From Beroe forskalii (lineage: Eukaryota; Ctenophora; Nuda; Beroida; Beroidae): 64,000 nt of DNA. The DNA lies in assembly GCA_011033025.1 (NCBI GenBank), contig WFMF01000237.1, forward strand, positions 186,001-250,000, given 5' to 3'. Below, piece after piece: positions 27,001-40,118 of the stretch. Both the position numbers and the translations under genes were made by a program. Each line of letters begins with the position of its first letter. The first letter of the stretch is position 1. Below the pieces are notes generated by a model, which worked only from the letters and a program-made list of their open reading frames with translations, searched no databases and was not told where the DNA came from.

Positions 27001-30000
27001 GACTCCACCTTTCCTCTGGGAAGTCCCTACTCTCGAATATGGTCGGGGTCTTCAGACTATCAAGTTGAAACATGTGTGATGCTGTATATCTGACGGGTCT
27101 GTAAGAAGGACCCCGCCAAACCCTCTGTCCCATGAGTCAGATATACTTGCTCACAGCGTTGGCAACGGTATGAATCAACTTGGTAGTCTGAAGACCCCGC
27201 CCATATTCGAGTGTAGGTACTTCCTAAAGAAAGGGTGGAATTTTCTGGTTCGTATCATTGTTCCTAGAGGGTGGAGGGAGGACATTATTCCGGGAAATGA
27301 TAATGAAGTGACGATAATGGCCCGTGTGCAGAAATGAGGGATTCCCTTGAAGTGATAATGAAGTTGTGATAATGCTTAAAAATGATAGAAATGCTCGAAA
27401 AGTTAGAGGTCGCTTGAAGAGCCAGGGGTATTGTACGGTTGTTCAGGTGTGTGTTATGAGTGGAGAGGGGTGGGTTATGTGTAGAGAGGGGTGTGTTATG
27501 AGTGGAGAGGGGTGTGTTATGAGTGGAGAGGGGTGGGTTATGATTGGAGAGGGGTGTGTTATGAGTGGGTTATGAGGGGAGTGCTAGGGGTGGATTGGGG
27601 TGGGTTATGAGTGGAAAGGGGTTTGTTATGAGGGGATAGGGGTGGGTTATGAATGGATAGGGGAGTGTGATTAGTGGGTTATGAGCGGAAAGATATATAA
27701 TGAGTGGGTGACGAGTGGGGATTGGTGTGTTATGAGTGGAGACGAGTGTGTTATGAGTGGAGAGGGGTGTGTAATGAGTGGATTGGGGTGGGTTATGAGT
27801 GAATAGGGGTGTGTGGAGAGGGTGTGTTATGAGTTGAGAGGGTTGTGTTATGAGTGGATTGGAGTTGGGGTGGGTTATGAATGGAGAGGGGTTGGTTATG
27901 AGTGGATGGGAGGTGTTATGACGACCGGGAAATCCATGACAAAAACGAAGAGGAACTCCGTGACATTTTCTTGACAATAATGCTAGAACACATTCTCGCT
28001 CTTTCTCCAAACCATACCACGCAAAGAGAATCATACGGCTCATGACCTAGTGTTTGCAAACCAGTATTGAATGGTTGTTTGATCCGAAAACTCAAAACAA
28101 GATCTCAGATTAACAGATTTAACAAAATGGCTACTTTGAGCTCTTACTTCTAGGCACACGTGCATAACCCGGTATGATAATCCTAGCAAACAAAATTTAT
28201 GCAAAACTTGTAGGACATGTAATAAGACCACCCTTCCTCGAGGCGCCACAAACCAGACTCTACCAGAGGACTCCACACTTCCTCCAGATGAAACGAACCA
28301 GAAGACCCCACCCTCCCTCCAGATGACATGAACCAGACGACCCCACCTTTCCTCCAGATGACATGAACCAGAGGACTCCACACTTCCTCCAGATGAAACG
28401 AACCAGAAGACCCCACCCTTCCTCCAGATGAAACGAACCAGAAGACTCCACCCTTCCAGATGACACGAACCAGAAGACTCCACCCCATGCCATTACACAC
28501 CCTTCCTCGAACAAAACCCCACCCTTCCTTTTTTGAAACGAACCAGAAGAAACCATCCTTCAAAATTTATGAAACAGAAAATTTTCATTTTCCATAGCCC
28601 TACTTTTCATAATTTCGCATGAAAATACGACTAAAATCATATTTTATTCCTTGATTCAACTCAAAAAAAAAGATGAATTTCAGGAAAATTTCGGTCTAAA
28701 TGAACTAAATTTTCACTTCCTTACTATGTTCAAATCTTTGAGAAAATCTTAGGTAGGGCCAAGGCCCCCCCTAAGATTTTTCTAGAAGACCTTTCGAAAA
28801 CTAGGGGCCTGGCCCCCTAAAATGTAGTCCCATGCTCCACCCTTCCTCCAGATGACATGAACCAGAAGACTCCACCCTTCCTCCAGTTGACACGAACAAG
28901 AAGACCCCGCCCTTCCTCCAGATGAAACGAACCAGAAGACCCCACCCTTCCTCCAGATGACACGAACCAGAAGACTCCACCCTTCCTCCAGATGACACGA
29001 ACCAGAAGACTCCACCCTTCCTCCAGATGATACAAACCAGAAGACTCCCGGATGACATGAACCAGAAAACCCCACCAACATTCGAATCTAATCGGGGTCT
29101 TCAATTTGAAACATTTGTGATATTGTCGAAGTTCAAGGAACCTCTAAACTCTTCAACCTCAAGCCGGGGCCATACCCTCAATACAGCTCCCAGAAAGACG
29201 AAACCCCAACAGAAAACCTCTGATGAGTCATGACTTCATGAGACCGAGGCTGCAGTATCTCTAGAAATAGATTGCAGAGTCGGGCAATCAACCCAGTGTC
29301 CCAGCGGCCCTGCTAGGTGTACTGGTGTTCCGAACATAAGAAAATATTGTGTGGCAATTCCCCTCGAACACGTACAATTGTACTGATTCGCTAAAGACAG
29401 AGAATACTCATACCTAAGAGAATAACGTGCTGATGGTTCCACACAACATCTCTAGCTTGAGTAATGCCTGCCGTTGCCACTGTATCTTGTCCCAAGAAGC
29501 GATACTTAGCGAACACAGGGTTACACTGGTCTTTCAGCTCGTCGTAAGAAACTGAAACATGTTTTGAGATGTTATTGTAAGATTGTAAGATTCAAACGTG
29601 ATAAGTTCAAGATTTAATTCATCGATAATGAATATTTGATTGTTCTTCATGTCTTAAGAAATCATTATCCTACATGTTGGATCATTAGCCCTACATTTTC
29701 ATACCATTATTAATGAAACCTAATTATCGAAGCTAATTTTAGTACAACCCTGCAGCAACCTTGAGTTTAATATCATTTTCAAAATAAAATGTGGTATTAT
29801 GCATATTAAATTCTGTAGCATCTTTATTATGCGGCCACTGCAATTGAGGCACATTAGAATAAAATGGATAAAGATCTGAGTAGGTACTTGAGTAGTGACT
29901 TGTGACAAATAAAAATCGGGTAATTGTTGGTACTTCACAACTTCGCCTCTTTGGTAGTCGAGACGATTAGGTTCATTGTGATAGAGTGATATTGAATAAC

Positions 30001-33000
30001 AGTGTTATCAGTGAATTATCAAATTGTTTATATAAACATACCGGGGGTTGAAGGGTTGTTCTTTGACTTGACAATGTTAAGTTTCATGGGACACAGCTCC
30101 CTTGACAGGGACTCAGACATGAGAGGCTTATTCAGGGATATCTTTACTATAACCTGTGAGGGGTTTAGTTTTAGTAACCTCAGGGATATCTTTACTGTAA
30201 CCTGCAGAGGTTTAGTTTTATTAACTTCAGGGATATCTTTACTATAACCTGTGAGGGGTTTAGTCTTATTAACTTCAAGGATATCTTTACTATGACCTGT
30301 GAAGGGTTTAGTTTTAGTAACCTCAGGGATATCTTTATTAACTGGTGTAAGCGTTTGCTAGCTCGTAGAGCTATTGCTTCCCCCAGTCAGCTAATTTCGC
30401 TCCTTCTTCGTCTTCTTACAAAGTGCCTCTAACTCATCTTTTAATCTTTAAGTCCTTAACTTTGTAAGAACATTTTTAAATTGGTCTCTATTTTTATTTT
30501 TTAGAGGAAGAGCGATATGAAACTTTGATTGTAATCTATAATAAAATGATTATTTATTATTTATTTATTTATTTATTTATCTATTATATAAAGGAAAGAG
30601 GCACTTCTACGTTTGTATGTGAATAACTGACACAAATGGAGCTAAACAGCCGCGATTTTTTGCAAGGCGGTAAAAAATGCCTAAACTTAAAAGATAGCAT
30701 GGCTAGAATTTTAATTTAGGCTTTAGAATTTTCGGAAATAACGTCGAAAGTTCGAAAAATCGACCCTAAAAAGAAGATCGCGTTATATACGGTAAATACA
30801 CACTTGGGTGTGTAATTACCACATTAATTCCACGAGCTTGCGAGTGGAATTCATGCAATAAATGCACGAGCTTGCGAGTGCATTTATTGGAGTAATTGCA
30901 CGAGCTTGCGAGTGCAATTACGATGGTAATTTACACACCCAAGTGTGTATTTACTGTATTATTACCCTGCCAAATACGCATCAATCAAAGTAGACGGTTT
31001 GAAACTTAAGTATTCGAACTCAATGTTTTATGAATAATGGGTAGGTACACTATTTCATAATTGAAACAGGCGAGAATTTTGGACAAATTTGCCAGTGATT
31101 TGTAAAAGTCAGAATCACATCATCATCGTATCGGGGTCAATTCAGCGAATATGTTCAAAAGTCCAAATGATACATTATACAACCAGCGCCCAGCATTGAT
31201 ACATACTGTTAGTGTATGACGTAGTGTATGCATATGTACTTAACAAAAATTTTGTTTTGATCTTTCATTGCCATAAAAATGAACCATTAAAGTTAAGTAC
31301 TCAATCGAAAACAAAACAATTCACACAAACAAACAATAACAACTGACTCGAGAGCTACAATCTTATGCGGATCTCGTATAGAATCTGCCCTTAAAGAAAA
31401 ACACGATCACATGTGAATGTAGTCAGCTAAATCTTTAGAGTGCATCAAAATGTATGTATGTACTACTCAGTTGAACAATAAGTTTTGCGCTATAATCATT
31501 ATCTTCATCCCGATCTAAAATAAGTAACGAACACTGACAGATAGAAATGACGGCACACAGAAATAACGTGAATGAAATTGATAAAACGAAGCAATACACC
31601 CCATATATGGCGCCACAAGTCTGCGTTATATATTCTCTAACACTAGATAAATAAACATTGAAACACGGATGGAGTTATCAAGCCCGTCTGGGTGGCGCCA
31701 TTTAGGTGTATACGATAGTGTTCCTTCTATCTATTTTATCTTTATCTTGTGTTGCCCTATAATACGGTTTAGATATATCGTATTTTATACATTGTGCTCT
31801 ATCTTCTTATCTTGTGCTACCGAATGTGCCATTAAGAATATATAACATATCGTATCGAACATTTTGTGCTCCTTATCGCTATTTTATCTTGTTTTACAGT
31901 ATATTTACGGTTCAGAATAGATTATATCGAATCGTTTTTAATATGAAAAGTGCGATAACAGATATCATGGGAGCTTATTATTCTCCTATTTACATCCGCA
32001 CAGAGATAGCAAATAGGCGAGAATCGTGCGAATAGCCGTTTCAGAAAATTGGTAGTAATTCAACAGTAGTAATTCAACAGCTGGGAATAGTAATTCAACA
32101 CTTGAATAGTAATTCAACAGTTGAGGTATAGTAATTACACACTTGACAGTAATTCAACTGCTGGGTACGGTGATATTACATGATTAATATTGCTCAAAAA
32201 TTCGAAAAGAAATTACACTGCAGGGTAATAATAGGTTAAATTCACCAGTTGCGCGCGTCGCTATGGTGATTGGTGATTGCGCGCGCTAAACTGCACGTGC
32301 ATTTTAACGAAGCATCTGCCATTTCGTTACTGAGTACTTTGAAAACGTTTTAACTGCTTACAGTCATAATTTACGTTCTCAATGGAAGTTTCGTAAAAAG
32401 TTTATGACATAACACCATCAACTCTAATCACTATTCTAGGACTAGGAGCAAAGGTAAGACTTGAACATTTTGTTCCATTGTGAAAATCAGCAATAATTGT
32501 TTCGTAAGATATTTGTAGTTTCGATGGTTTGCTGCGAGAATTCGACAAAAGAAGAAGGAATCTATTATTACTCAAGTTAGAAGTGGGTTCTAAACAGATG
32601 AAAATGCGCGCAATATTGATTCCAATGAGCTTGGATTCAAATTTGTTGCCCATCTTTTCTCCGAATCTAAACTTTGGATTAGAAAACGGTCATTGTTCTT
32701 GAGTTCTTCTTATTTACTGTTATGTGTCCTTGACACTAATTTGCAATGGCGAAATCTGCAATATATTTTGATTCATATTAAAATCCTATGTAAATATTTC
32801 GTAATTTCCCTACGTTGCACCTCTACCCCCAGTAACAAAAAATTTTATCAATGATTTCGTTCAATTTATTTTACGTCCAACTAAATATATACGTCCAATT
32901 TAAGAGAAAACCCAACGGGTTTTCTCGTTTATTATAACCTGTGGGGGGTTAAGTTTTAGTAACTTCAGGGATATCTTTACTATAACCTGTGAGGGGTTTA

Positions 33001-36000
33001 GTTCTAGTTACCTCAGGGATATCTTTACTATAACCTGTGGGGGGTTTAAGTTTTAGTAACCTCAGGGATATCTTTACTATAACCTGTGAGGGGTTTAGTT
33101 TTAGTAACCTCAGGGATATCTTTACTATAACCTGTGCGGGGTTTAGTTTTAGGGATATCTTTACTATAACCTGTGAAGGGTTTAGTTTTGACAACCTCAG
33201 GGATATATTCACTATATCTTTACAAAAGCAGAAGACGCTGGTTTATAGCGATAAAATTGATGAAAAAATGCTGTACAGTAACATTAATTTCAGCACTTTT
33301 GAAGCACAAACAGCTAAATTTAAGAAATACTCAGTAGCATAGCATGAATACTTTGTAATGTCACATTTCCATTACTTCAACAGAACTATGAAACTTTGCC
33401 TAGCACAGGACCTCCTTTAGCGCGGTGAAATGCTTGAAAGGCTCGCTTTGAACCAGAAGGAGGGTATTGCCAGCGAATAGCGAGGATAGTGACACTGACA
33501 GCACGCATTTACCCCTCTCTGACACAACCTCCCTCTCCGCCCTCCGGCGTCGCACCTCAGTGGGGGTTTGCCCCACGGCCTCTGAGCTCGTCGTCTTCTC
33601 AGTCTGCGAAATGAGGGTGGAAGTTAAATGCTTTATACTACTGTTATTCGGACGATATAATTCCTGATAATACCTCAGAAGCTTGGAGCTATCAACCAAA
33701 TTCCTCGGTCCCTTAGGTCCGATGGTGCAACTATCAAACCATCGAGTATTAATGCCATCCCTATTTTCGAGCTTTGCAACCACCTCGGCTTCACCTCGTC
33801 GGTTAAGTGGGTAGCTTTCAAAGTGAGAAGGTTTTAATGTTGATCATCTTTCCAATCAAAAAAGGTACATTTATGCTTATTCATTATTGCTTAGTTACTT
33901 TTTCACTTAGGCAATGGAGACAGCATATCTTACCCGTATGTCACTTGAAGATGGTTTGATTTTGGTGGGACTTGTCGATTTCTCGATGTGCAGCTGTCGT
34001 CTGGCGTTGCTTTGCGCTGTACCGCCTGAGATACAATATAAAACACGATTTAGCTGTGTTAATAATTTATGTACGGATCTAACTCTCACACTTCCCTCAA
34101 AAAATTTCTTCAAATATTCGATTGTAATTTTATTGTATCGTGTAGTGTTGTAAAGATGAATAAACTTTTAGTGGGAACGGGCGAATTGGTGCACTGTTGA
34201 TTCAATCAGACTGCGCAGGCACAATTGGGACAATTCTATCGTATCGAATGGTATCTTAAAATAAGACTGGTGAGAGTAAATGATAATGAGAGCTTTGAGA
34301 TGAGTGAGGAGCGATTGAACAATTCATTGAAGTACTGAACACGTAGCACCATTACATTGCAAGATTGTAGCATTGTGTTAGCATTGTGTTAGCATTGTGT
34401 TAGCATTGTGACCAAGCAAAGTGCTAGCTTGTCAGCTCATGTTTTTCTGAAGTACCAATCGATAACGTCATATCATTGAATAGTTTAATGAACAATGGTG
34501 ATGGAATCTGTAATAACGACCTCACAAGGAGCAATAAACTCAACATATATGAGCATTATTATCAGAGTATGTTAGATATCCCAATGATATTGCAAGACAT
34601 TGGCATGTAACAGATGCACACATACACACTCTACTGTGGACTGATGGCTGATTGATGCATGATAATGTAGTGAGAAACGCACACAACAACACATATGCAG
34701 CTATATCGAGGTTTTATTAACATCCCATAGATTAAAGTCTGTACTATAGTTTGCAGTTTTCATTAACTCAAGTACTAATCGCATGACTAACATGGGTTGA
34801 TCAGATTGCAGCACTTCTGTACTGTGAAATATACTTATGTAGATGAAAATACGTCACAAGTTTGGAAAAAGTTGGATCCAAACACAATATCACTTTACGG
34901 TTGAACATTTCAACCAACTAACATGTAAACCTATCTAAATACTAACATAGAAGCCTCTAAAGCAACTGACCTCCATCGAAGCGAGCATCTACTGGTTTAG
35001 GTCCCGGTGGCGGGGGCAGTCTGAAAACCTTGGGACGGTCAAACTTAGCCCTGACACTCACTTTGTCCTTGGTGTCCCAAAACCTTACGTTGACCGTGTG
35101 ATTGAACATGTCAAGAAGCAGCTTCTTTGTAACTGAGGAATAAGGCGTTGATAAAGTAATAAGTTATTATCGTAAGAAGAATAGATAATTCTTAAAAGCA
35201 TTAATATCAATCGGATTATCATGAACCTAGCTTCTCTTATTGGCTAGGTCCTCCCTTCCATCCCTTGTAACTGTAATTGGGTGTTTGTGACTCCACATAA
35301 CGAACTGCCTGTCCCCATCATTTCGTGTTTTCAGCAGTCTGGTGTCGTAGTCACTGTACATCTTAGCTACCATGCCAGACATCACCACGTCAGCTTTAGA
35401 AGGGCTCTTGTTGGGCAGCAAGTTGTACTCGATGTGGTAGTATTGCCAGGATTTCATGGCTTCAGCAGGTAGCTTACCATCCTCGTCTACCTGAAGTGGA
35501 GTGTGTTTTTTGTGTGTGTGTGTGTGTTTGTTGCTGTGATACCCACGGTGGGGCCGGTACTTGGCAGTGTGCCACAATGATATATTCGCAACTATACTTG
35601 ATAGAATATCAAAATAAGCGAATTAAAGGCAGGCTGAAAGATAGTGGAAGAGAAACATCGGTTAAATTGAGATAACGTGATAACCAACAACAGCTTAGCA
35701 GCCTCCAATGTCATCCACAACGGGTCATAATCAAGTAACAGTATATGAAAAAAATTAAGGGGGCCGGGGGGTGTCGATTTTCGGTTTTTGTTGTTTCTGA
35801 TAGCCGAACGCCAGCTACCAGTAGGTTTTTACCTGTGAAAAATATTGTTCCTAGCCGAAGTTATGAATTTTTCAAATCGCGAGTTGGCCTGTAATTACAG
35901 TGCGCGCGCAAACTTACGACGCGATTTGCCGAAAATAAACTTTAAAATCTATCTCCTCCTACGATTTTTGATTTAGGCCTCATAAGTGAAAATATGGCTT

Positions 36001-36688
36001 TTTGAAATTTGAAAATCGTCCTTTTTGACTATTTTTGGGACAGGAGCCAACTTTGAGAGGTCATATCTTCACTTCTGAGGCCTAAATCAAAAATCGGCTC
36101 GATTCAAAGTTTTGTTTTATGCCCTAGAACATAATTACCAAGTTTCAAGGGTTTTCCTCAAAAACTGTAGGAGGAGATAGATTTTAAAGTTTATTTTCGG
36201 CAAATCGCGTCGTAAGTTTGGGCGCACACTGTTTACAGCCAACTCGCGATTTGAAAAATTCATAACTTCGCTAGAACAATATTTTTCATGGGGTAAAACT
36301 GGTGTTGAAGTTCAGAAACAAAAAAAAACGAAAATCCCCCGGCAAATGTCGTGTTGATAATATCTAATTGACAGTTGAACAATTACAAAACTTCCTTACG
36401 TTGAAAACATGCTCCACACTGATGTTGAAGTTCACCAAATGCTCCTCCGGCAAATCTGTAAGACATTTGAAGGTTGAAATAGCATGCTTTGAAAAAGGCA
36501 ACAAATGTTGGCTTAAGCAACAGATGGTGTGATGATAACATCACTTTGAGCCACATATTATTGACATATCATTGACACATGATTGACTGCATGTGTTCCA
36601 TATTACCTGTGTCTATACCTTCCCTTTTCACTGATGGGCAGTTACCTGGCTGAGGAGGGGGTTCAGCAGCCGCTTCATTCTCAGACAT
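21077..36688 (-). CDS. CFAP92: CFAP92-like ciliary protein (DUF4550 family)
   Basis: Minus-strand exons, 5' to 3': 36646-36688 (ATG), 36400-36455, 35271-35490, 34971-35132, 33934-34025, 33412-33603, 29414-29551, 25489-25641, 25143-25350, 24868-24974, 24605-24739, 23457-23635, 23088-23228, 22842-22910, 22465-22632 and 21077-22291. Together they give about 1,090 residues. The N-terminal part matches what I know of DUF4550: EYNLLPNKSPSKADVVMSG, then TKDKVSVRAKFDRPK. The middle holds FLTGPPFEVQLHDRDRR and YGVAKFDLSSLLLGEQKL. The later part has TGFHVLDGSQHLLVLEG and HPSLYVRGAVSRDAYEGL. The large last exon encodes a basic, Ser/Pro-rich tail. CFAP92 is a cilia and flagella associated protein of unclear biochemical role. 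Phases agree at most junctions. There are two problems: the 35271/35132 junction has no GT-AG solution, and 33412/29551 disagree in phase, so an exon between them was missed or lost. Confidence 0.75.
22640..22750. repeat. Intronic repeat, GAGGAATTTCAAG type
   Basis: Short tandem units (GGAATTTCAAGGGATTTAGA, then GTAATTACAA) lie directly before the acceptor of the CFAP92 exon at 22465-22632, read on the minus strand. The acceptor there is ATGAAG|GTG, without a strong pyrimidine tract. Confidence 0.7.
23640..23860. repeat. Purine-rich degenerate repeat
   Basis: A run of GGGATGGGAAAGG-type motifs sits in the CFAP92 intron. The open frames across it are low-complexity artefacts. Confidence 0.6.
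26280..26480. repeat. ~60-base tandem repeat, 3-4 copies
   Basis: Each copy contains GTGGTGTCAACGTCAC, a TGACGTA site and ACACGCAGTCTAAC. It lies in the 3.8 kb CFAP92 intron (25642-29413). Confidence 0.8.
26580..27010. repeat. Minisatellite A, 35-base unit
   Basis: About a dozen copies of a unit with the core GATGACACGAACCAGAAGAC lie in a CFAP92 intron. The same unit returns at 28220-28560 and 28840-29070, so one array has been split or has spread within the intron. Open minus-strand frames across it (repeating HLEEGWSLLVRV) are by-products. Confidence 0.9.
27440..27920. repeat. Minisatellite B, ~22-base G-rich unit
   Basis: Units of GTGTGTTATGAGTGGAGAGG with many variants, strongly strand-biased (G-rich on plus). 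It lies in the same CFAP92 intron between blocks of minisatellite A. Confidence 0.9.
28220..28560. repeat. Minisatellite A, second block
   Basis: Same 35-base family as 26580-27010, with shorter and more degenerate copies. Confidence 0.85.
28840..29070. repeat. Minisatellite A, third block
   Basis: Six or seven copies of the unit, ending about 340 bases from the CFAP92 exon at 29414-29551. Confidence 0.85.
30110..30340. repeat. Minisatellite C, 48-base unit, left part
   Basis: Copies of a 48-base unit containing AGGGATATCTTTACTATAAC, interrupted at TTTATTA (30334-30340). The array resumes at 32928, so the intervening DNA looks inserted. Confidence 0.85.
30341..32927. mobile_element. Putative 2.6 kb insertion with 7-base target duplication
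   Basis: The segment splits minisatellite C. TTTATTA occurs on both sides (30334-30340 and 32928-32934), and the uninterrupted unit has TTTACTA at this place. The left end starts ACTGGTGTAAGCG. The right end is a hairpin, GAGAAAACCC-AACGGGTTTTCTC. No terminal inverted repeat and no transposase frame was seen, so the class is unknown and non-autonomous. It carries the trefoil fold-back at 30789-30956 and an AATTCAAC-type repeat at 32050-32160. Confidence 0.5.
30789..30956. repeat. Trefoil fold-back: outer stem with three hairpins
   Basis: An outer stem (30791-30821 with 30924-30954; TACACACTTGGGTGTGTA-like, itself palindromic) encloses three consecutive hairpins at about 30824-30853, 30857-30888 and 30892-30921. 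All three have the same apex, CACGAGCTTGCGAGTG, but each has its own stem (AATTC, AATAAATG, GTAATTG). The stem pairings are exact or nearly so. Confidence 0.85.
32928..33215. repeat. Minisatellite C, right part
   Basis: Six copies of the 48-base unit seen at 30110-30340, ending about 200 bases from the CFAP92 exon at 33412-33603. Confidence 0.85.
34368..34412. repeat. 13-base tandem repeat
   Basis: Four copies of GCATTGTGTTA-type units in a CFAP92 intron. Confidence 0.85.
35764..36341. repeat. Fold-back element, ~580 bases
   Basis: Long imperfect inverted repeat. The outer arms include TTATGAATTTTTCAAATCGC (left, near 35862) and its reverse complement (right, near 36250), and the inner arms include AAACTTTAAAATCTATCTCC with its mate near 36170. 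No frame is open across it. It lies in a CFAP92 intron. Confidence 0.8.
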
Positions 36689-37613
36689 AGTTCAGTAAAA
36701 TCCCCTGGTGGTGAGAGCACTCCTTCACCTTCCTACATCCTACAATGTACTGCAAATACACACAGGGATTAAAAGGGTATGATAGGTATACGATGTATGA
36801 CATTCAGACAAAGTCATGGATCTCAGATTAAAAGGAGCATTCAAAATATTACATAGCTTGGATGTAGTTTTTACTGATGTATTTCATAAAAACTCAATGA
36901 AATACGGTAATTTTGATTTGAAATTTTATCAAATACTCAAATAACGTAACATAATTCAATATTAAGTAAAACAGGCTAATTTTACCTTGTCAAAAGTTTA
37001 GCAAGCTTAGAAATATTGACCAGAGCATCAAATAAGAGGAGAAAATTGCCAGTATGTAATGGTCAAGCATGACGAATCAATGTTAATGAAAATGGGGATA
37101 CAATAGTGACAATGGTAATAACATTCAGCAAATCACCAATGCCGATTGTGAATAATTAAATGGCAAGAGTAGCAGTACTTTACATTGGCAGTGATTGATG
37201 AATCCGAGATCAGTAGTGGAAGACTGTGAAGGTCCTTTTTGTTGACATTGGCATCACTAAAGCACTAGATCTACTGTTGAATGACCACAGTGATGACAAT
37301 TCCATTGTAGCACTATTTCAATTCCAGTCAAAATTTTACTTTTCTTCTGAAATAAGTATATAACATATTCTACATAAAAACTCTTATCTCATCAGAAAGC
37401 TGTTACCTTGGGATTATCATTGAAAGCACATAAAACAATTACATAATATAATGCTTTCATATATAAACGAAATATTCTCTAGGTCAATTAGTCAAAATGC
37501 AATCATAATGCTCCTTTCACACAATATAAAATGACATAATATTATGCCTGAGATCAAATAAAGAATAAAAATGATTGGCTGCAGGGAGAATAATTTGATA
37601 GAGTTGATGGGCA
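36689..37613. other. Intergenic, TTLL1 to CFAP92
   Basis: AT-rich sequence without any exon I can support. It should hold the TTLL1 3' region and the CFAP92 promoter, as both genes run on the minus strand. No clear TATA box or X-box was recognised. Confidence 0.5.

Positions 37614-40118
<2,505 letters not shown>

Noticed and set aside
26407-27008. Long minus-strand open frames with repeating HLEEGWSLLVRV
   Set aside because: They run through the 35-base minisatellite in several frames at once; the length not being a multiple of 3 simply rotates the frame. No splice context or start.
27570-28043. Pro/Thr/His-rich minus-strand frame
   Set aside because: It reads across the G-rich 22-base minisatellite.
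28183-29104. Similar minus-strand frames
   Set aside because: Same minisatellite family, same artefact.
30341-32927. Helitron, because of the 3' hairpin
   Set aside because: No CTRR end, no TC start and a 7-base flanking duplication, which Helitrons do not make.
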